The position numbers were made by a program, and so were the translations under genes. The notes beneath the pieces are model-generated. The model had not been told where the DNA came from, ran no database searches, and saw only the letters and a list, made by a program, of their open reading frames with translations. A stretch of 64,000 nt of DNA. It comes from Manis javanica. Taxonomy: Eukaryota > Chordata > Mammalia > Pholidota > Manidae. The stretch spans positions 110,390,173 to 110,454,172 of the forward strand of contig NC_133156.1 in assembly GCF_040802235.1 (NCBI RefSeq), given 5' to 3'. Shown here in pieces: positions 37,990 through 49,079 of the stretch. The number at the start of each line of letters is the position of its first letter. Positions within the stretch are counted from its first letter, which is position 1.

Positions 37990-40185
37990 AATGGAATTTG
38001 ACACAACGTCAAATTGTGTATTTGTCAAACTGTGTCATGTCAAATGTAATTAGTCAGACTACTAGCTCACCTATTAAATACTCAAAAACAGTAGCAATTG
38101 CTATTACTACTCATTCTCCAACTCCCTAACCTGCTTGACCTCCAGTCAAGGATCAGCAAACATCTTCTTTAGGGGTTAGTTAGCAAATATTTGACACTTC
38201 GCAGGTCCAGGCAAATTCAAAGCTTATATGACAATGAAAAATGGAGTCACTTAAGTAAAAACCATTTTTAGCTTAAGTATTGTAAACAGGCACTGACTGG
38301 GTAGTCTGGCCTGAAGGCTGTAGTTTGCAGGCCCCTGCTCCACCTCCAAGCATCTCCACTGGACTCTCCAGACTCTAGTCTGCAGGTCACTTTCTACTCC
38401 TCCCTATCCCTTACCAGCTCCTGTAGGCAAACAGCCCCTCTGTTTATCCTCTTCCTCACCCCATGGACACTGCCTCAGTTTAGGATTTCATCATGTCTTG
38501 CCAGAAACACTTTGAACCTCCATTTCACCTCACCCCCAGCCACCCTTTACACCTGTCACCAGGACCTGTCCATCAGAAGTGAGCGCCCGAGCATATCAAT
38601 ATCCTGTGTGATCTTCCACGATGTGCCCCCTCCACCACCTCCAGCAGCAGTTGTAACCCCAGAAGCACATAAAAATCATAAGAATCTTTTTAAGACACCA
38701 ACATCTGGGTCACACATTCCCAACATCCTGATTTAACATCTAGGCACATGTCCCCGACATTCTGGCCACATGTCCCTGACATCCTGATTCAATTCTAGGC
38801 CACATGTTCCCGACATTCTGGCCACACGTCTCTGACATCCTGATTCAAAGTACCCAGGTTGAGGCCCAGTTTACAGCTGTAACCATCCCAAGGCCGATTC
38901 TGACAGGCAGCTAGGAGTTAGTCCCTGCTGTTTTTACATACGGTTCCCTCTGCCCTGAATGCCCTTCCCCTGCTCTACCTGTAGGCAAATTTCTAACTGC
39001 TTTCCCAGACTCTTGGACTGAGACTAGGAGAAGCCACCTCTGAACTCTCCTAATCCACCTCCCCCATAGTTGATTACCCCCTTCTCTGTCTTATTTCAGA
39101 CCGTGGCTCATGCCCATGCCTCTGTGTATCACCTGCATGCAGTCCATCAGCTACTATTTGCTTATCAAACCTATCCTAAAGCATTTCCAAGATCAAGGAT
39201 GCAGTTTCCATCTATGTTTCTCCAAAAGTCAAAATATAATCATCTTTCAAAGGGGAAAACCAAACAAACACTACCCACTTAAGCCTCTAACACAGTGATT
39301 CTCCAACCTCTGGATTTCCATGCACTCTTAGGATAGGCACTAAGTTAAATCTACCTTCTATTTCAGTTCTGTGCACCCACATCCTACCTCCCTTATGGAG
39401 CTGTGTCTCCATGAAGGCAGGTACCTACTGCTCAACACCTAAGCTCAGTGCTTCGTGTAGCCATGTCATTCAAGAAGGTGAATGCATTCTCTCTGGAGCT
39501 TATGCTTTGAATTACACAAAAGGGACGCCAGTAAAAAGATTTTTTGAAGAGGAAAGAAGTATATATATACAAGTTTAAACACCAAGAATCAATACAGAGT
39601 GAAATCACAGGTACATAATAATATTAATTTTCCTGGCACATGAAGTATTTTTCAACTCCCTATCCTCTCCCCAGTAAATTTTGGGAAGTCATTTCATAGA
39701 TACGTGAGTCTAAGACTTTTAAACCCCAGGAAATATATCCTGATCCTATCTTTATTTCCTGTATACTTTTAAACTGTTATCTATCATTGTACAAAAACAA
39801 AAACATTCCAAAGACCACTGAAGACATCTATTTCAAAATCAACCAAGAAGCACTGAGAGCCTACTTTATTAATTCAACAAGTATTCATCAAGCAGTTCTA
39901 TGCATGTATGAAGCAGTGGAGCTACACACTAGAGGAATGTCAAAACATGACCCCTTACACACCAAACAGTAACTGCCTAGGGTATAATCTTTGGCATGCC
40001 AGCTAGCATTCTATCCATGATGATTAACTGGAAAAGGACGGGGCTCCAGGTTGGGTACAGCCAGGAAAGGAACTCAATCTGACACTTGACTGTCTATGCA
40101 TGGGTCAGGGAGAGGTGGAAACAAATCTAAAAGCATTAAACTCAAGTCCTGATTGCCCATCCCCACCCCTGTTCCACTCAGTTGC
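37990..40185. other. SNX18 intron around the minisatellite
   Basis: L2-like scraps at about 38340-38480 and 38930-39060 (CTGCCCTGAATGCCCTTCCC) and near 39400. No gene. Confidence 0.45.
38703..38852. repeat. Short minisatellite, 55-56-bp unit
   Basis: About 2.7 copies of a unit built from CTAGGCCACATG, TCCCCGACATTCTGG and CCACATGTCCCTGACATCC, TGATTCAATT. The unit itself contains two related halves (GACATTCTGG / GACATCCTGA). Confidence 0.85.
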
Positions 40186-40189
40186 CTCA

Positions 40190-41045
40190 TCTCAGTTGAT
40201 GGAAACTCCATTCTTACTTTAGTCAGGTCAAAAACTACAGAGTCAGTCACTCTTGATGACTCCTCTTCCTCTCACGTGCCACAACTAATCTCTTAGAAAA
40301 ACCTGTTGATTCTACCTTTACAATATATTTAGAGTGTGACCACTCCTCACTGTCTCCATTGTCCTCACCCTGATCCAGACCTTCATCATCTCTTACCTGG
40401 ATGATTATTGCAGTAAGTCTCCTGCTGGCTCTCTGCTCCTACCTTTGACATCCTCCCCACTCCTTATGCTATTCTCAGCACAACAACCGTAGTCAGACTG
40501 GTAAAAGGCCCAGCTGTACGTCCTTCCTTGGCTCAGAATCCTGCAATGGCTCCCATCTCACTCAGGCTTTTACTCCATGTCCTAACAACGACCTACAAAG
40601 CCCAACAAATTGGACCTTCTGTGGCCTCATCTCCTTCTTAGATCCTCTTAGCTCCAATCACCTGGTTCCCTTACTGTTCCTCAGCCTGCCCTTGTTTTAG
40701 CTGTATTCTCTGCCTCAAATGCTCTCCCCCAATACACCTGTTTGGCTAACTCCCTCCCCTCCTCCAGGCCTCCCTTAAACCCCACCTTCCCAATGAAGCC
40801 TCTGGTTATCCTTTTCAATACTTCATTCTGCCTCCCCATGCCTACTTGCCCGGCTCCACTTTTATTTTTTTCTCTAACACATACTATACTCCAACATACA
40901 GTTTACTTCCTGTGTTTGGTTTCATTGTCTCTCCACCCTACTAGAATGCAAGCTCCACGAAGGCAATGACATTACAGGTGCAACCCTAGCATCTTTAATA
41001 GTGCCTGATCTATTATGGGCACTCAAGCATTTGTTGAATAAAATA
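40190..41045 (+). repeat. L2 3' half
   Basis: A long L2 match by eye: CTGTTGATTCTACC, TCATCTCTTACCTGGATGATT, TGGCTCCCATC, CTAGAATGCAAGCTCC and the end TTGTTGAATAAA. It is old and diverged. The open frame at 40742-40969 lies inside it and is not a gene. Confidence 0.85.
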
Positions 41046-41227
41046 GCATTTACCTTTCAGAGGATCCTATGAATAAATCTAATGATTTCAGCTCTCCTCT
41101 TATGATACAGAAATTTTATATATTATTCATGTAATACAGGTAGGAAGACAGTGGTTAGGGAGGAGGTAAGCCCTCCATGCCTGTTTGCTGATCTGAACTA
41201 AATGTGCATGAATTTTCTTTCACATCA

Positions 41228-41427
41228 AGTGAAAGAACAGGTGCACAGGGAGGGTTGTACAACACAGAGAAGTCAAGTAGTGACTCTATAGCATCTCACT
41301 ACGCTGATGGACAGTGACTGCAATGGGGTATGTAGAGGGGACTTGGTGATGGGTGGAGTCTAGTAAACATAATGTTCCTCATGTAATTGTAGATTAATGA
41401 TACCAAAATAAAAAAATTAAAAAAAGA
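41228..41427 (+). mobile_element. L1 3' end with A-rich tail
   Basis: The short 3' UTR piece has the text CTGATGGACAGTGACTGCAATGGGGTATG and ends in AATAAAAAAATTAAAAAAAG. It shares the GATGGACAGTGA block with the L1 at 55491-56998 but has a different end, so two L1 subfamilies are present. It is 5'-truncated and inserted next to or into a MIR (41428-41530). Confidence 0.8.
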
Positions 41428-41530
41428 AAACTGAGGCTTACAGAGGTTAAGAGAACCTGTCCAAGGCTCCCCCACATCCCCAGCTGGTCCCCCAGCTCCT
41501 GTACTGGCCTACTGCCATGAGACTGCAAAG
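41428..41530 (-). repeat. MIR fragment
   Basis: Reads ACTGAGGCTTACAGAGGTTAAG then AACCTGTCCAAGG, the reverse strand of the MIR core, directly after the L1 tail. Confidence 0.6.
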
Positions 41531-41534
41531 GGGG

Positions 41535-43990
41535 CTCTCGACTTGGCCTGATCCCCTCTTTTTGGTAGAGCTGATTCAGCTCCCTTGTGAGACTCAGGCC
41601 AGCCCCATCTCCTCTGCATACCCCTTCTGGGGCTCTCATCAAAGAACTCGGTGAGGATCAGGGTCCTGTCCATCCCTCCTGCAGACCCGAATGTAGTCTG
41701 TGCTCTATAATGTAGGATAACAAATGGTACAGACCAAGCTAAGCATTACTGTGCCATTTTATTTGTGACAATCACTTAGTTCACGATGTCACAGAGCTTC
41801 ATAGATGGCAAATTAAATCTAACTTGATGCTAAACTTTGATCTTAAAATACTGTGAGACAATATAGCAGATTTTTATTCAGCCTAGAGAAAAGGAATGTA
41901 GTTTAAGAGAAGTGTCATGTTTGTAAAGGAACTGACACCCCCTTCTCCTCACAGAACTTCTCAGTTGTTTGGGTTCCACTATTATTTCTGGAAATCCTAA
42001 GATGACTAGACAGGAACCTGTGCAGATGACATTTCTGAATAAAGAGGAAAAGTCCAACTGAGTCCAAGAGTTTCCAGAATAATGTGAGTGGGAGTGCAAA
42101 TCCCTGCCTCCCTGCTCACAGTGCGATCAGCATACCAGACTGGGCTTCCCTGTGTGATTTTTGAGATCTTCATAGCTCAGAAGTCTGAGACGCCAATGAC
42201 GGGGTGCCATGAGCCCTATCCTTACCTAGCTTCATGACCAAGACTGTCCACGACAGGGTCACATTGATGCTTTAAGCAAGGAACCCAGTCATCTATTTCA
42301 AAAGCCCCAAAGATGACTTTTTTTTCACTAAGAAAATACATATTGAGCCAAGAGTTAAGGCTAGAACTGAAGTCTCCCTAACAAAAAGATGGGGGTGGAA
42401 GTAGGAAAGAGGAGAAATGGGTTCAATGAAGATGGGGCTAAAATAAAAGAGATAAATGACCTCCCTTTCTAGCACAGAGGTTTCAAGATAAGGATGAGCT
42501 TGTAAACAGCCTGATTATTAGACCTTTTCTCTGTTCCTGGCACCACCTCTCCAGGCTGTTTTTAGCCATTGGAGAATGGAGAGCAGAGAAAGAAGGGCTC
42601 ACTGTGGCTAAACCTTACCTTGTGTGCCCTGCCGGGACTCCGCCTATCTTTAATTAATGTCTGAGGGACTTGAGACTGACCCTACACGTGGTGAAAGGAG
42701 GAACAGTGTTGAAGTTCTACCCGGAAAGATGCATAGGCGCACCAACGGTGTACCATTCCTGAGGTCCAGGGGCTTTTTGTCTTGAAAAGAAGGCTCCATC
42801 TGGAGCATTTACACAGGGCAATGAAGCAGACCCAGAGAACAGGACTGTCCGCCTGTTTGCCTAGTTCTGCCTCCTTGCTTCACACACACAGACTGTATTT
42901 TACCAACAAATCACTTTTACATGATTTTATAACTTTTCTCTGGAATAAAGAAATTTCCCTTTAGGTGACTCCCTCCAGCTATCTAATCCATATTCGTAAA
43001 CCAAGATGAAACCAACATTTCCATTCAGCTAACATTTAGTCTTTCCCTTCTGCAATATTTCCCAAGATAAGCCTAAAGCTTTTAAACCATTGTGACTTCC
43101 TGCCATCCAGATTAAGCCTTATTAAATATTAGAGATTAATCATACCTTTGGAAACAGAACAATGTGCTAAGAGACTGACTGTGAAATATATTCTATTCGC
43201 CACCTCAAACTCACCAACATCAGCATTATAAAGGCATACTGCAGGCAGGAATGATAAAGGGAGAAGATAAAACATTACCATTTCAAGAAAAGAAAATCCA
43301 GACCAATTTAAGTGATCTTATTAAGAAAAAGCAAAATATGAATAAAATTCAAACAGAATCTGAGTTCTCACAGAAAGTATTGCAGACTACAGCAAACTGC
43401 CTTCTTCTTACACTGAACTCCATTAACTGAAATAGGTCTGTTTATCTAAGACTCCATTAGTTGATGAAAAAAATTAGAATTCTAGAATTCTCTCTTGTCT
43501 AAAGGAACCATATGGTTCTCTTAACTTTTGCACGAAGTACTTAGACCAAAATCATTATTAAGTTTAAGCAATGGTTTCAGTACTAAGTATAGTCAGAAAA
43601 ATGCCAGTCCATCATATTTAAGAGTATCTGAGTTTTCCACCCTCTGTCTGATAGGCTGGTTCCTTACCAGCCTCAGATGACCCTTCTGAGACCAGTTGTG
43701 TTTTCTGAATGGGACATATAGGCAGACTGCAAAGCAGATGGAGGTCCTCACATGGCAGAAATATTACTCACTAGTTGAGCAACTATGAAGATCTGTAAAG
43801 AGGGGGTTGAGCAGGGCCTGCTTCTCCTCCTAGTTTTTATTACTTAAGGCTCTATGAAAAGGAGCAGATGCCATGAGACAACCAAGTAAAAAGAACACTA
43901 TCTGGAGAATACGTGAAAAGCTCATCATTTGTTGGAGAAACTTATGACAGGATTAACAGTTAAAGTAAGGCCAACTGTCTAGCATAGCAC
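41535..43990. other. SNX18 intron, no feature recognised
   Basis: Mixed DNA. No repeat or gene recognised. About 42620-42800 has a few CpGs but no frame of note. Confidence 0.5.
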
Positions 43991-43994
43991 CATC

Positions 43995-44185
43995 CAACTG
44001 AACCTTTAGCAGTGAGAGAAATGCTGTATCTCTGTGTCCAGTAGGGTAGCTGCTAGCTATAAAGCATTTCAAACATAGCTAGTGTGACTGAGGAACTTCA
44101 TTTTAAATTGTATTTAACTGTTATTCACTTAAATTTAAATAGCAACATGTGGCTCACAGACCCAGCATAGAAAGCACAGGTCTAG
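43995..44185. repeat. Unclassified old interspersed repeat in the SNX18 intron
   Basis: Ends that resemble each other in reverse (GCACCATCCAACTGAACC near the start, AGCACAGGTCTAGAACACCG at the end) and the text CAACATGTGGCTCACAGACC are typical of an old DNA-transposon-like mammalian repeat. The family is not assigned. Confidence 0.4.
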
Positions 44186-44189
44186 AACA

Positions 44190-46080
44190 CCGGAAAAGCT
44201 GACCACAGCAGTCTTCTGCCCGCATAAGAAAAAAAGCTCAGAGGAGTCTAATGTTTCCAGAATTAAGGGGAAAAAACTAATTAACTCCCCTTCTATACTG
44301 CTTTAGTAATTAAAATGCACTTCCTAATCATTTTGTCTCATCTGAATGTAGATCTCCGATTAGAACATGTAAAATGTAGAAGTACTGAAACTGCTTTTCT
44401 CTTACTGTAAACAATGAGAACCTAAGAGTTGAAATAATTATTTTGAATTTTCAAATTTCTCCCTAAATTTAAATATAAACTTTAGACCACACTCTTACAT
44501 TAAAAGATTCTTTAAATTGCTAAAAGATTTTTATTTATCTTTTTTTTTGGTTCCCCTTTCAAAAGTCCATTAAGACCTTTGATGTCATTATGCTTTGAGA
44601 CCTTGGAGGAAAAAACTGTAAACAAAATCCTCAAGTGCTCATATTAAAAAAGATTCATTTCAATAACAACTGTGTAGTTAAGGGATGGAAGGGTGGGGTT
44701 GAGCTGCTCTTTACAACCACAAGTTCTGAACATCCAGATTGTGTTCAGAAAGCTGTAGTCTGGATTATGATATTCATCTCATCTGTATTCCTAAAAATTG
44801 CCAACATTAGCACCCATGATAAACACTGGTTGCAAGCAAATACTTTTATCCTAATGCACTGCACACTACAGCTTTAAATGGCACTATGTTCTAAAGACAT
44901 GTCATCTAGGGACACAGGCTCCCCTTCACATTTCACACCAATGCTACAGCAGAAACAAACTATATTGACATCAACTGGTGTTCTTTCTGAAGTTCCTACA
45001 GACTGTGTTTAGTGTCCTTGAATCTGTTTAAACAGCATAAAATGGTACTAGTTTTAATGAAGAAAGTTTCTCAAACCCCAAGCAATAGAGGACAATTTTA
45101 GTTCTAAGATTAAAAATAAAATTAAAAAACTGCCTAGTTTAATAGATTACATAGAGGACTGCTGTAAAGTCAAAGTAGCCCTTAGAATAAACAACATACC
45201 TTTTCTAATAAATAATTTCAACAGCAGGTCACTTGACAAGGCCTTGTGGGTGGTATGAAGGACAGTAAAACCAGTGAATGAACTGATGCCAGCTCCTAGC
45301 AGCCAGTCACCTGTATTTGGCTGTGGGTGTCTACCCTTGGCTCTACCCTTTCACTATTTACCAAAAATTTGCATAAACTCACAGAAATATGTAAAAAGGC
45401 AGCCAGCATGAGTCCAAACTGATGTAACACAATGGAATTTAAATGTAAATTTAAATTAGAAGCTCAAAGAATTACTTCCACCAGCACCAGTCTAGGATTC
45501 ATACTAATTTATGCAAAAAAAAAAAAAAAAGGCACAGGAAAAGTAGGTGCAGGTTCACTATAGGCCAACAGCGACATGCTTACTCAAACAGCTAATTCAA
45601 TCTTAGACTGTATTTATAAAATGTAAATTGCCAAGGAAGTTACTATTCTTTACTAAAATTAATACTGCAGTTATGTCAGAGTACTGCATTTTAGAAGGGC
45701 GACAACACATTCAAGATGTCCGAAGGACCCCCTTTCTCCTTGGTGAGTCAGAAGACTAGTCACACACTTGGAAGGGGAAGGAGAGCAGCCAGGGGGAAGG
45801 AAGCTAGACCGCTGTCTCCAAAGGTCTCAAGGGCTGACTCGTTGATGAGGAATAGACTTATTTTGTTGTGCTTCCAGGGATAGAAAGAATCAAGAAAAAC
45901 ATATTTAATTCAACGCAAGGAGGAGTATGTCAAAGATCAGGGTTGTCCATTACTGATCTGGCCCACCTGGAAAGGCAGTAGGACTTCATTCCAGGAGGCC
46001 AGACCTGAGGACCCAGGGAGGTTTCCATCAGCGCAGGGGATTAGGTTAGGTGGCTCCCTCTTTTCCCCCCTCCCCCACTC
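44190..46080. other. SNX18 intron near exon 1
   Basis: AT-rich with a poly(A) run at 45515-45530, then a C-rich tract at about 46058-46080 that abuts duplicated copy B. Confidence 0.5.
45515..45530. repeat. Poly(A) run, 16 bases
   Basis: Pure A run in the SNX18 intron. I see no retrotransposed body before it, so it is listed as a simple repeat. Confidence 0.8.
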
Positions 46081-46082
46081 TG

Positions 46083-46520
46083 AACAGAAGACATTCATTC
46101 ACAGGGCTACCTAACTCAAACACCTCCCTATCCTCCCTCCAGACATTCTATCAGAATGCAAATTAGTGAGTAATGCTAGGACTGGCTTTGCAGCTCTGTC
46201 TTCAAAAAAAATAATCTCCGAATTTTAGTGTTTTAACAAAAATTAGGGACACTAACAAATACTAATAAAACAAGCTCTGACAGTTCGGCACTTCACTCAC
46301 TGGGATACCGGAAACACTGCTCTGACGCAAAACTCAGATTCTATACATACTATGCAATTTCCCTATGTTACTTTCCCAAATAATATTCTTAATTTCACTG
46401 CATTAATAGATTTCAAAATCAATCATGGAGCTTAAAGGAACTGATTTCTTTAAAACTTCTTGAAATTAGAGGGAGCCTTTACATCATTTTACAAAGATTG
46501 CAAGCAAATCTGTACAGGAA
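46083..46520. repeat. Copy B of the 440-bp duplicated block (SNX18 intron)
   Basis: This is a same-orientation partner of 25016-25455, lying about 0.5 kb inside the intron from exon 1 and about 21 kb from copy A. Its left edge abuts a pyrimidine-rich tract (about 46058-46080) with runs of C. Which copy is ancestral cannot be told without an outgroup. Confidence 0.9.
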
Positions 46521-46524
46521 GTTC

Positions 46525-47005
46525 TTAAACTGCCCCAGCTAGCACCTCAGAGAATTAATCCTAATTCCTCTACCTAAAGTGGCATTGAGAGATGCAGGGG
46601 AAAACAGGGGGAATTACCTGTTTGCAGATACCCCTTCTTCCCCATTATTTCCATCTCCTTGAAGCCCAATGCTAAGTGTCACTGCAGTGTTCAAATGGAT
46701 GCCTAACATGGTTTGAGAACCCTTCTTATTCTACCTTAGACACCCGACTGCACGTCCCAGAAGCGCCTTACCCAATTAGTCACATTCTAAAACGCTGGCA
46801 CCGTCAGAAAAAATACTCTCAGAACCTTCTCTGAAGAGTACTCACTCCTAGTCTGGGAATACCTTAAGGAGGAAACCACCTGCCCACAAACCACCTCACA
46901 CACGGACACACGACCCAGCTGTCCACATCCCTGCTCGATTCCCACCCTGTAAAGTGCTAGTCTGAAACAAAGAAGGTATTTCCATCAAAGTCATCCTTTT
47001 CAGCC
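46525..47005. other. SNX18 intron next to the donor
   Basis: Single-copy-looking DNA with no recognised element. Confidence 0.5.
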
Positions 47006-47058
47006 TCAACAATACATTTCATACCATCTGCTCAAAAGGCCCAGGCCGGTCTTTTTAC
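47006..47058 (-). other. Open read-through past the exon 1 donor
   Basis: If the intron is not removed, the frame continues for 17 codons after Lys541 (ending WYEMYC) and then stops at 47006. The product would lack the last 84 residues of BAR. Whether such a transcript exists cannot be told from sequence. Confidence 0.35.
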
Positions 47059-48682
47059 CTTTCTGAACGTGGATGATGTCAGGGAAGTTGGCCAGGTGCC
47101 CCTGATAAAGCGCTAACAGGTCCATGATGGGGTCCAGGTCCTGCCTGGGCTGCTCGGCGAAGAGCTCACCGATGGCGTCATAGGCATCTCCGGTGAAGGC
47201 AATAGCCTGGTTCAGACCGGCCGAGAAGGCCTGCTGGTCCAGCTCAAAGGCCTGGCTGAGGCCGCGGAAGGACTGGCCCACTTTCTGATACTCCTTCTTG
47301 AAGCCTGTCACCTGCTTGCGCGCAAACTCGTTGGCGGTGTGATTGAGCTGCAGCGCGCTGTCGTCCATCTTCTTCGTGAAGCACTTGAAGCCATCGATCT
47401 TGCTCTCCACCTCCTGCAAGTCGAGGGCGGCGGCAGGGGGCGTGCTCAGGGTCAGGAAGAAGTTGGCGCCCACCATCTCATCCTTCTCAGCCTTCCTCTT
47501 GCCCTGTTTCCAGGCCTTCTCATCGGTGCTGCTGGGGCACGTCAGAAAATGCTGGAAGACGTCACACTGTGCCAGCACCGGGTGGCTGGCCATGTGGTTC
47601 ATCCACCAGATCAGGCCTTTCCTGCGCTTGGAGATGAAATCCTCCTCGAAGCGGCCCGTGGCCTGCTTCTCAGGCAGGTGAGGCACTGAGATGACGGGAA
47701 ACTTCTCTGCCAGGCGTGCGTACAGCCAGTCGAAGTGCTTGTAGCGTCGGTGAACTGGCACCTGTGTATGCGTGGGCACCAGCTTGTAGGAGATGTAGCT
47801 CTTCATGCCTTTGAACTTCGTCTGCTTGGTGGGGTCGTCGATGGTGCACTGGAAGGGGTAGGGGTTCTCCTGCCACTCAGGGCCATAGGGCCCCAGCACC
47901 ACACACAATTTGTCCCCATCCTTCACGAAGCCCGACGCCTCCCCAAGCACGAAGGCCTCCCCGCCGGACTTCACGAAGGTGGAGAAGCGGTTGAGGTTGC
48001 GACTCACGGTGGCTGAGCTCTTGGCCCCCGACGCGTGGTGCTGCGGGGGTGCCGAGCCACCGCGGGAGCCCAGCGACAGGTCGGAGCGCGTGGACAGGCG
48101 GTAGCGACCGGCAGCACCGACGCCTCCGGACGATGAGCCGTCGAGGTCCGGGTAAGCGCCGCTGCCCAGCGCGCCCGGCTCATCAGCTACGGTGGAGCTG
48201 TCGTCCCACTCGTCGTCCCAGTCATCGTCGCTGCCCTGGCTGGCCTGGTAGCCGCCTCCGTAGAGCTGCTGAGGCGACGGCTGCAGGGCGCCCCCGCGGT
48301 ACTGGAAGCCCGCGCCCGGCGGCTGGAAGGTGCTCGGCTGTGGCGCCTGCTGCGGCTGCAGCAACGGCTGGAAAGCGTCCGGCGACGGCTTGAAGGAGAC
48401 GGGCGGCGGGGTGGGCAGGGTCTCAAAGCCGCCGGGCGGCACGTTGGCGTAGAGGGCGGGGGCGCCCGGGCCGCTGTCGCCCGCCGGGCTGGGCTCGGGG
48501 GCACGGATCACCTGCACGTACGAGGCCGGGAAAAGGCCACGGTCGCCGCGGCTGTTGATGCCCTCGAGCCAGCCCTCGATGTCCTGCTCGCTGCACAGGC
48601 TCAGCACCTCGTGCTCCCGCAGCGAGATCTCGCCCGGGTTCTCCGACCTGAAGTCATACAGCGCCCGTGCGCGCAGGGCCAT
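47059..48682 (-). CDS. SNX18: SNX18 coding exon 1 (sorting nexin 18: SH3, PX, most of BAR)
   Basis: This exon encodes residues 1-541 of sorting nexin 18. The family binds phosphoinositides, bends membranes, recruits dynamin through its SH3 domain and acts in endocytic and endosomal tubulation and autophagosome formation. Seen here: an N-terminal SH3 (about 1-61) with ALYDF at 7-11, EGW at 36-38 and GLFPASYV at 49-56. A Pro/Gly/Ser-rich linker (about 62-270) follows, with an acidic WDDEW at 155-159 that matches the LC3-interacting motif reported for SNX18. The PX domain (about 276-386) has RRYKHF at 312-317, and the BAR region starts near 420. I chose ATG 48682 because its context is ACCATGG and it starts directly at the SH3. 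The exon ends in phase 1 at AAAG/GTAAAA (47059/47058). The first exon holding most of the CDS matches the known SNX18 layout. SNX9 and SNX33 are paralogues, but the sequence fits SNX18. Confidence 0.97.
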
Positions 48683-49060
48683 GGTCGCGGCGCCCCGGCG
48701 GGCGGCCCCCGACTCCCGCCGCTGCAGCCCGGGACCCGCCCGAGGGACCCGCGGTATTACCCGCGCCCTGGCGCGCGGAGTAGAGCCTCGAAGGCAGCGC
48801 GCAGCCCCGTACCCCGGCCCGCCGGTCGCGCCCTCCGCGCCGCTAGCAGCGCCGACTGCCGCGCTGGGCCGCCGCCGCCGCCGCCGCCGGCTGGGGGCGG
48901 GGCTCGCGGCCTCCCACGTCTCCAGCTGTGCTAATCCAAGGCCGAGATCCGGGCGCCAGGCGAGAGCAAGCGATGGCCGAACCGCCGCGCCAGCCTCCGG
49001 TTGCGACTCCACGGCCGCCATTGCCCCCTGGAGGCCTGTTCTGCGAAATGAGGCGCGAGG
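48683..49060 (-). promoter_or_regulatory. SNX18: SNX18 5' UTR and proximal CpG-island promoter
   Basis: This stretch is extremely GC- and CpG-rich, has no TATA box, and carries a (CGG)n run. These are typical traits of a housekeeping CpG-island promoter. The composition falls sharply to AT-rich DNA beyond about 49080, which places the likely transcription start between about 48.9 and 49.06 kb. The exact start cannot be read from sequence. The SNX18 reading frame stays open upstream to an in-frame ATG at 49021 (see findings), so some of this stretch could be translated if transcription starts above that ATG. Confidence 0.7.
48869..48890 (-). repeat. CGG trinucleotide run in the SNX18 5' UTR
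   Basis: Seven uninterrupted GCC units on the plus strand (CGG/GGC on the sense strand) lie about 190-210 nt upstream of the SNX18 ATG. In the open upstream extension of the SNX18 frame they encode an Arg run. Confidence 0.9.
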
Positions 49061-49079
49061 GTGAGAGCTACTGATGAGC

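Larger units (their letters stand above)
29155..47058 (-). other. SNX18: SNX18 intron 1 (about 17.9 kb)
   Basis: The single intron within the coding region runs from GT at 47058-47057 to AG at 29156-29155, read on the minus strand. It holds old MIR, L2 and MLT1 copies, an L1 3' end, a minisatellite, an inverted repeat pair, a hairpin, a candidate cryptic exon and one copy of a 440-bp duplicated block. These are listed separately. No second gene is recognisable inside it. Confidence 0.93.
47090..49075. promoter_or_regulatory. CpG island over SNX18 exon 1
   Basis: Dense CpG and high GC begin within the 3' half of coding exon 1 and continue through the ATG to about 49075, with AT-rich DNA on both sides. 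The open frames on the plus strand here (for example 47339-47689 and 48555-49064) are by-products of GC-rich coding DNA. Confidence 0.85.

Noticed and set aside
38703..38852. CRISPR-like array
   Set aside because: Fewer than three units, no unique spacers and a mammalian intron context. It is a minisatellite.
45515..45530. Poly(A) run as the tail of a processed pseudogene
   Set aside because: No gene-like body, polyadenylation signal or target duplication is visible upstream.
47339..49064. Long open frames on the plus strand and in other minus frames over SNX18 exon 1
   Set aside because: They are shadows of GC-rich coding DNA. Only the minus frame with SH3, PX and BAR has recognisable domains and matching splice sites.
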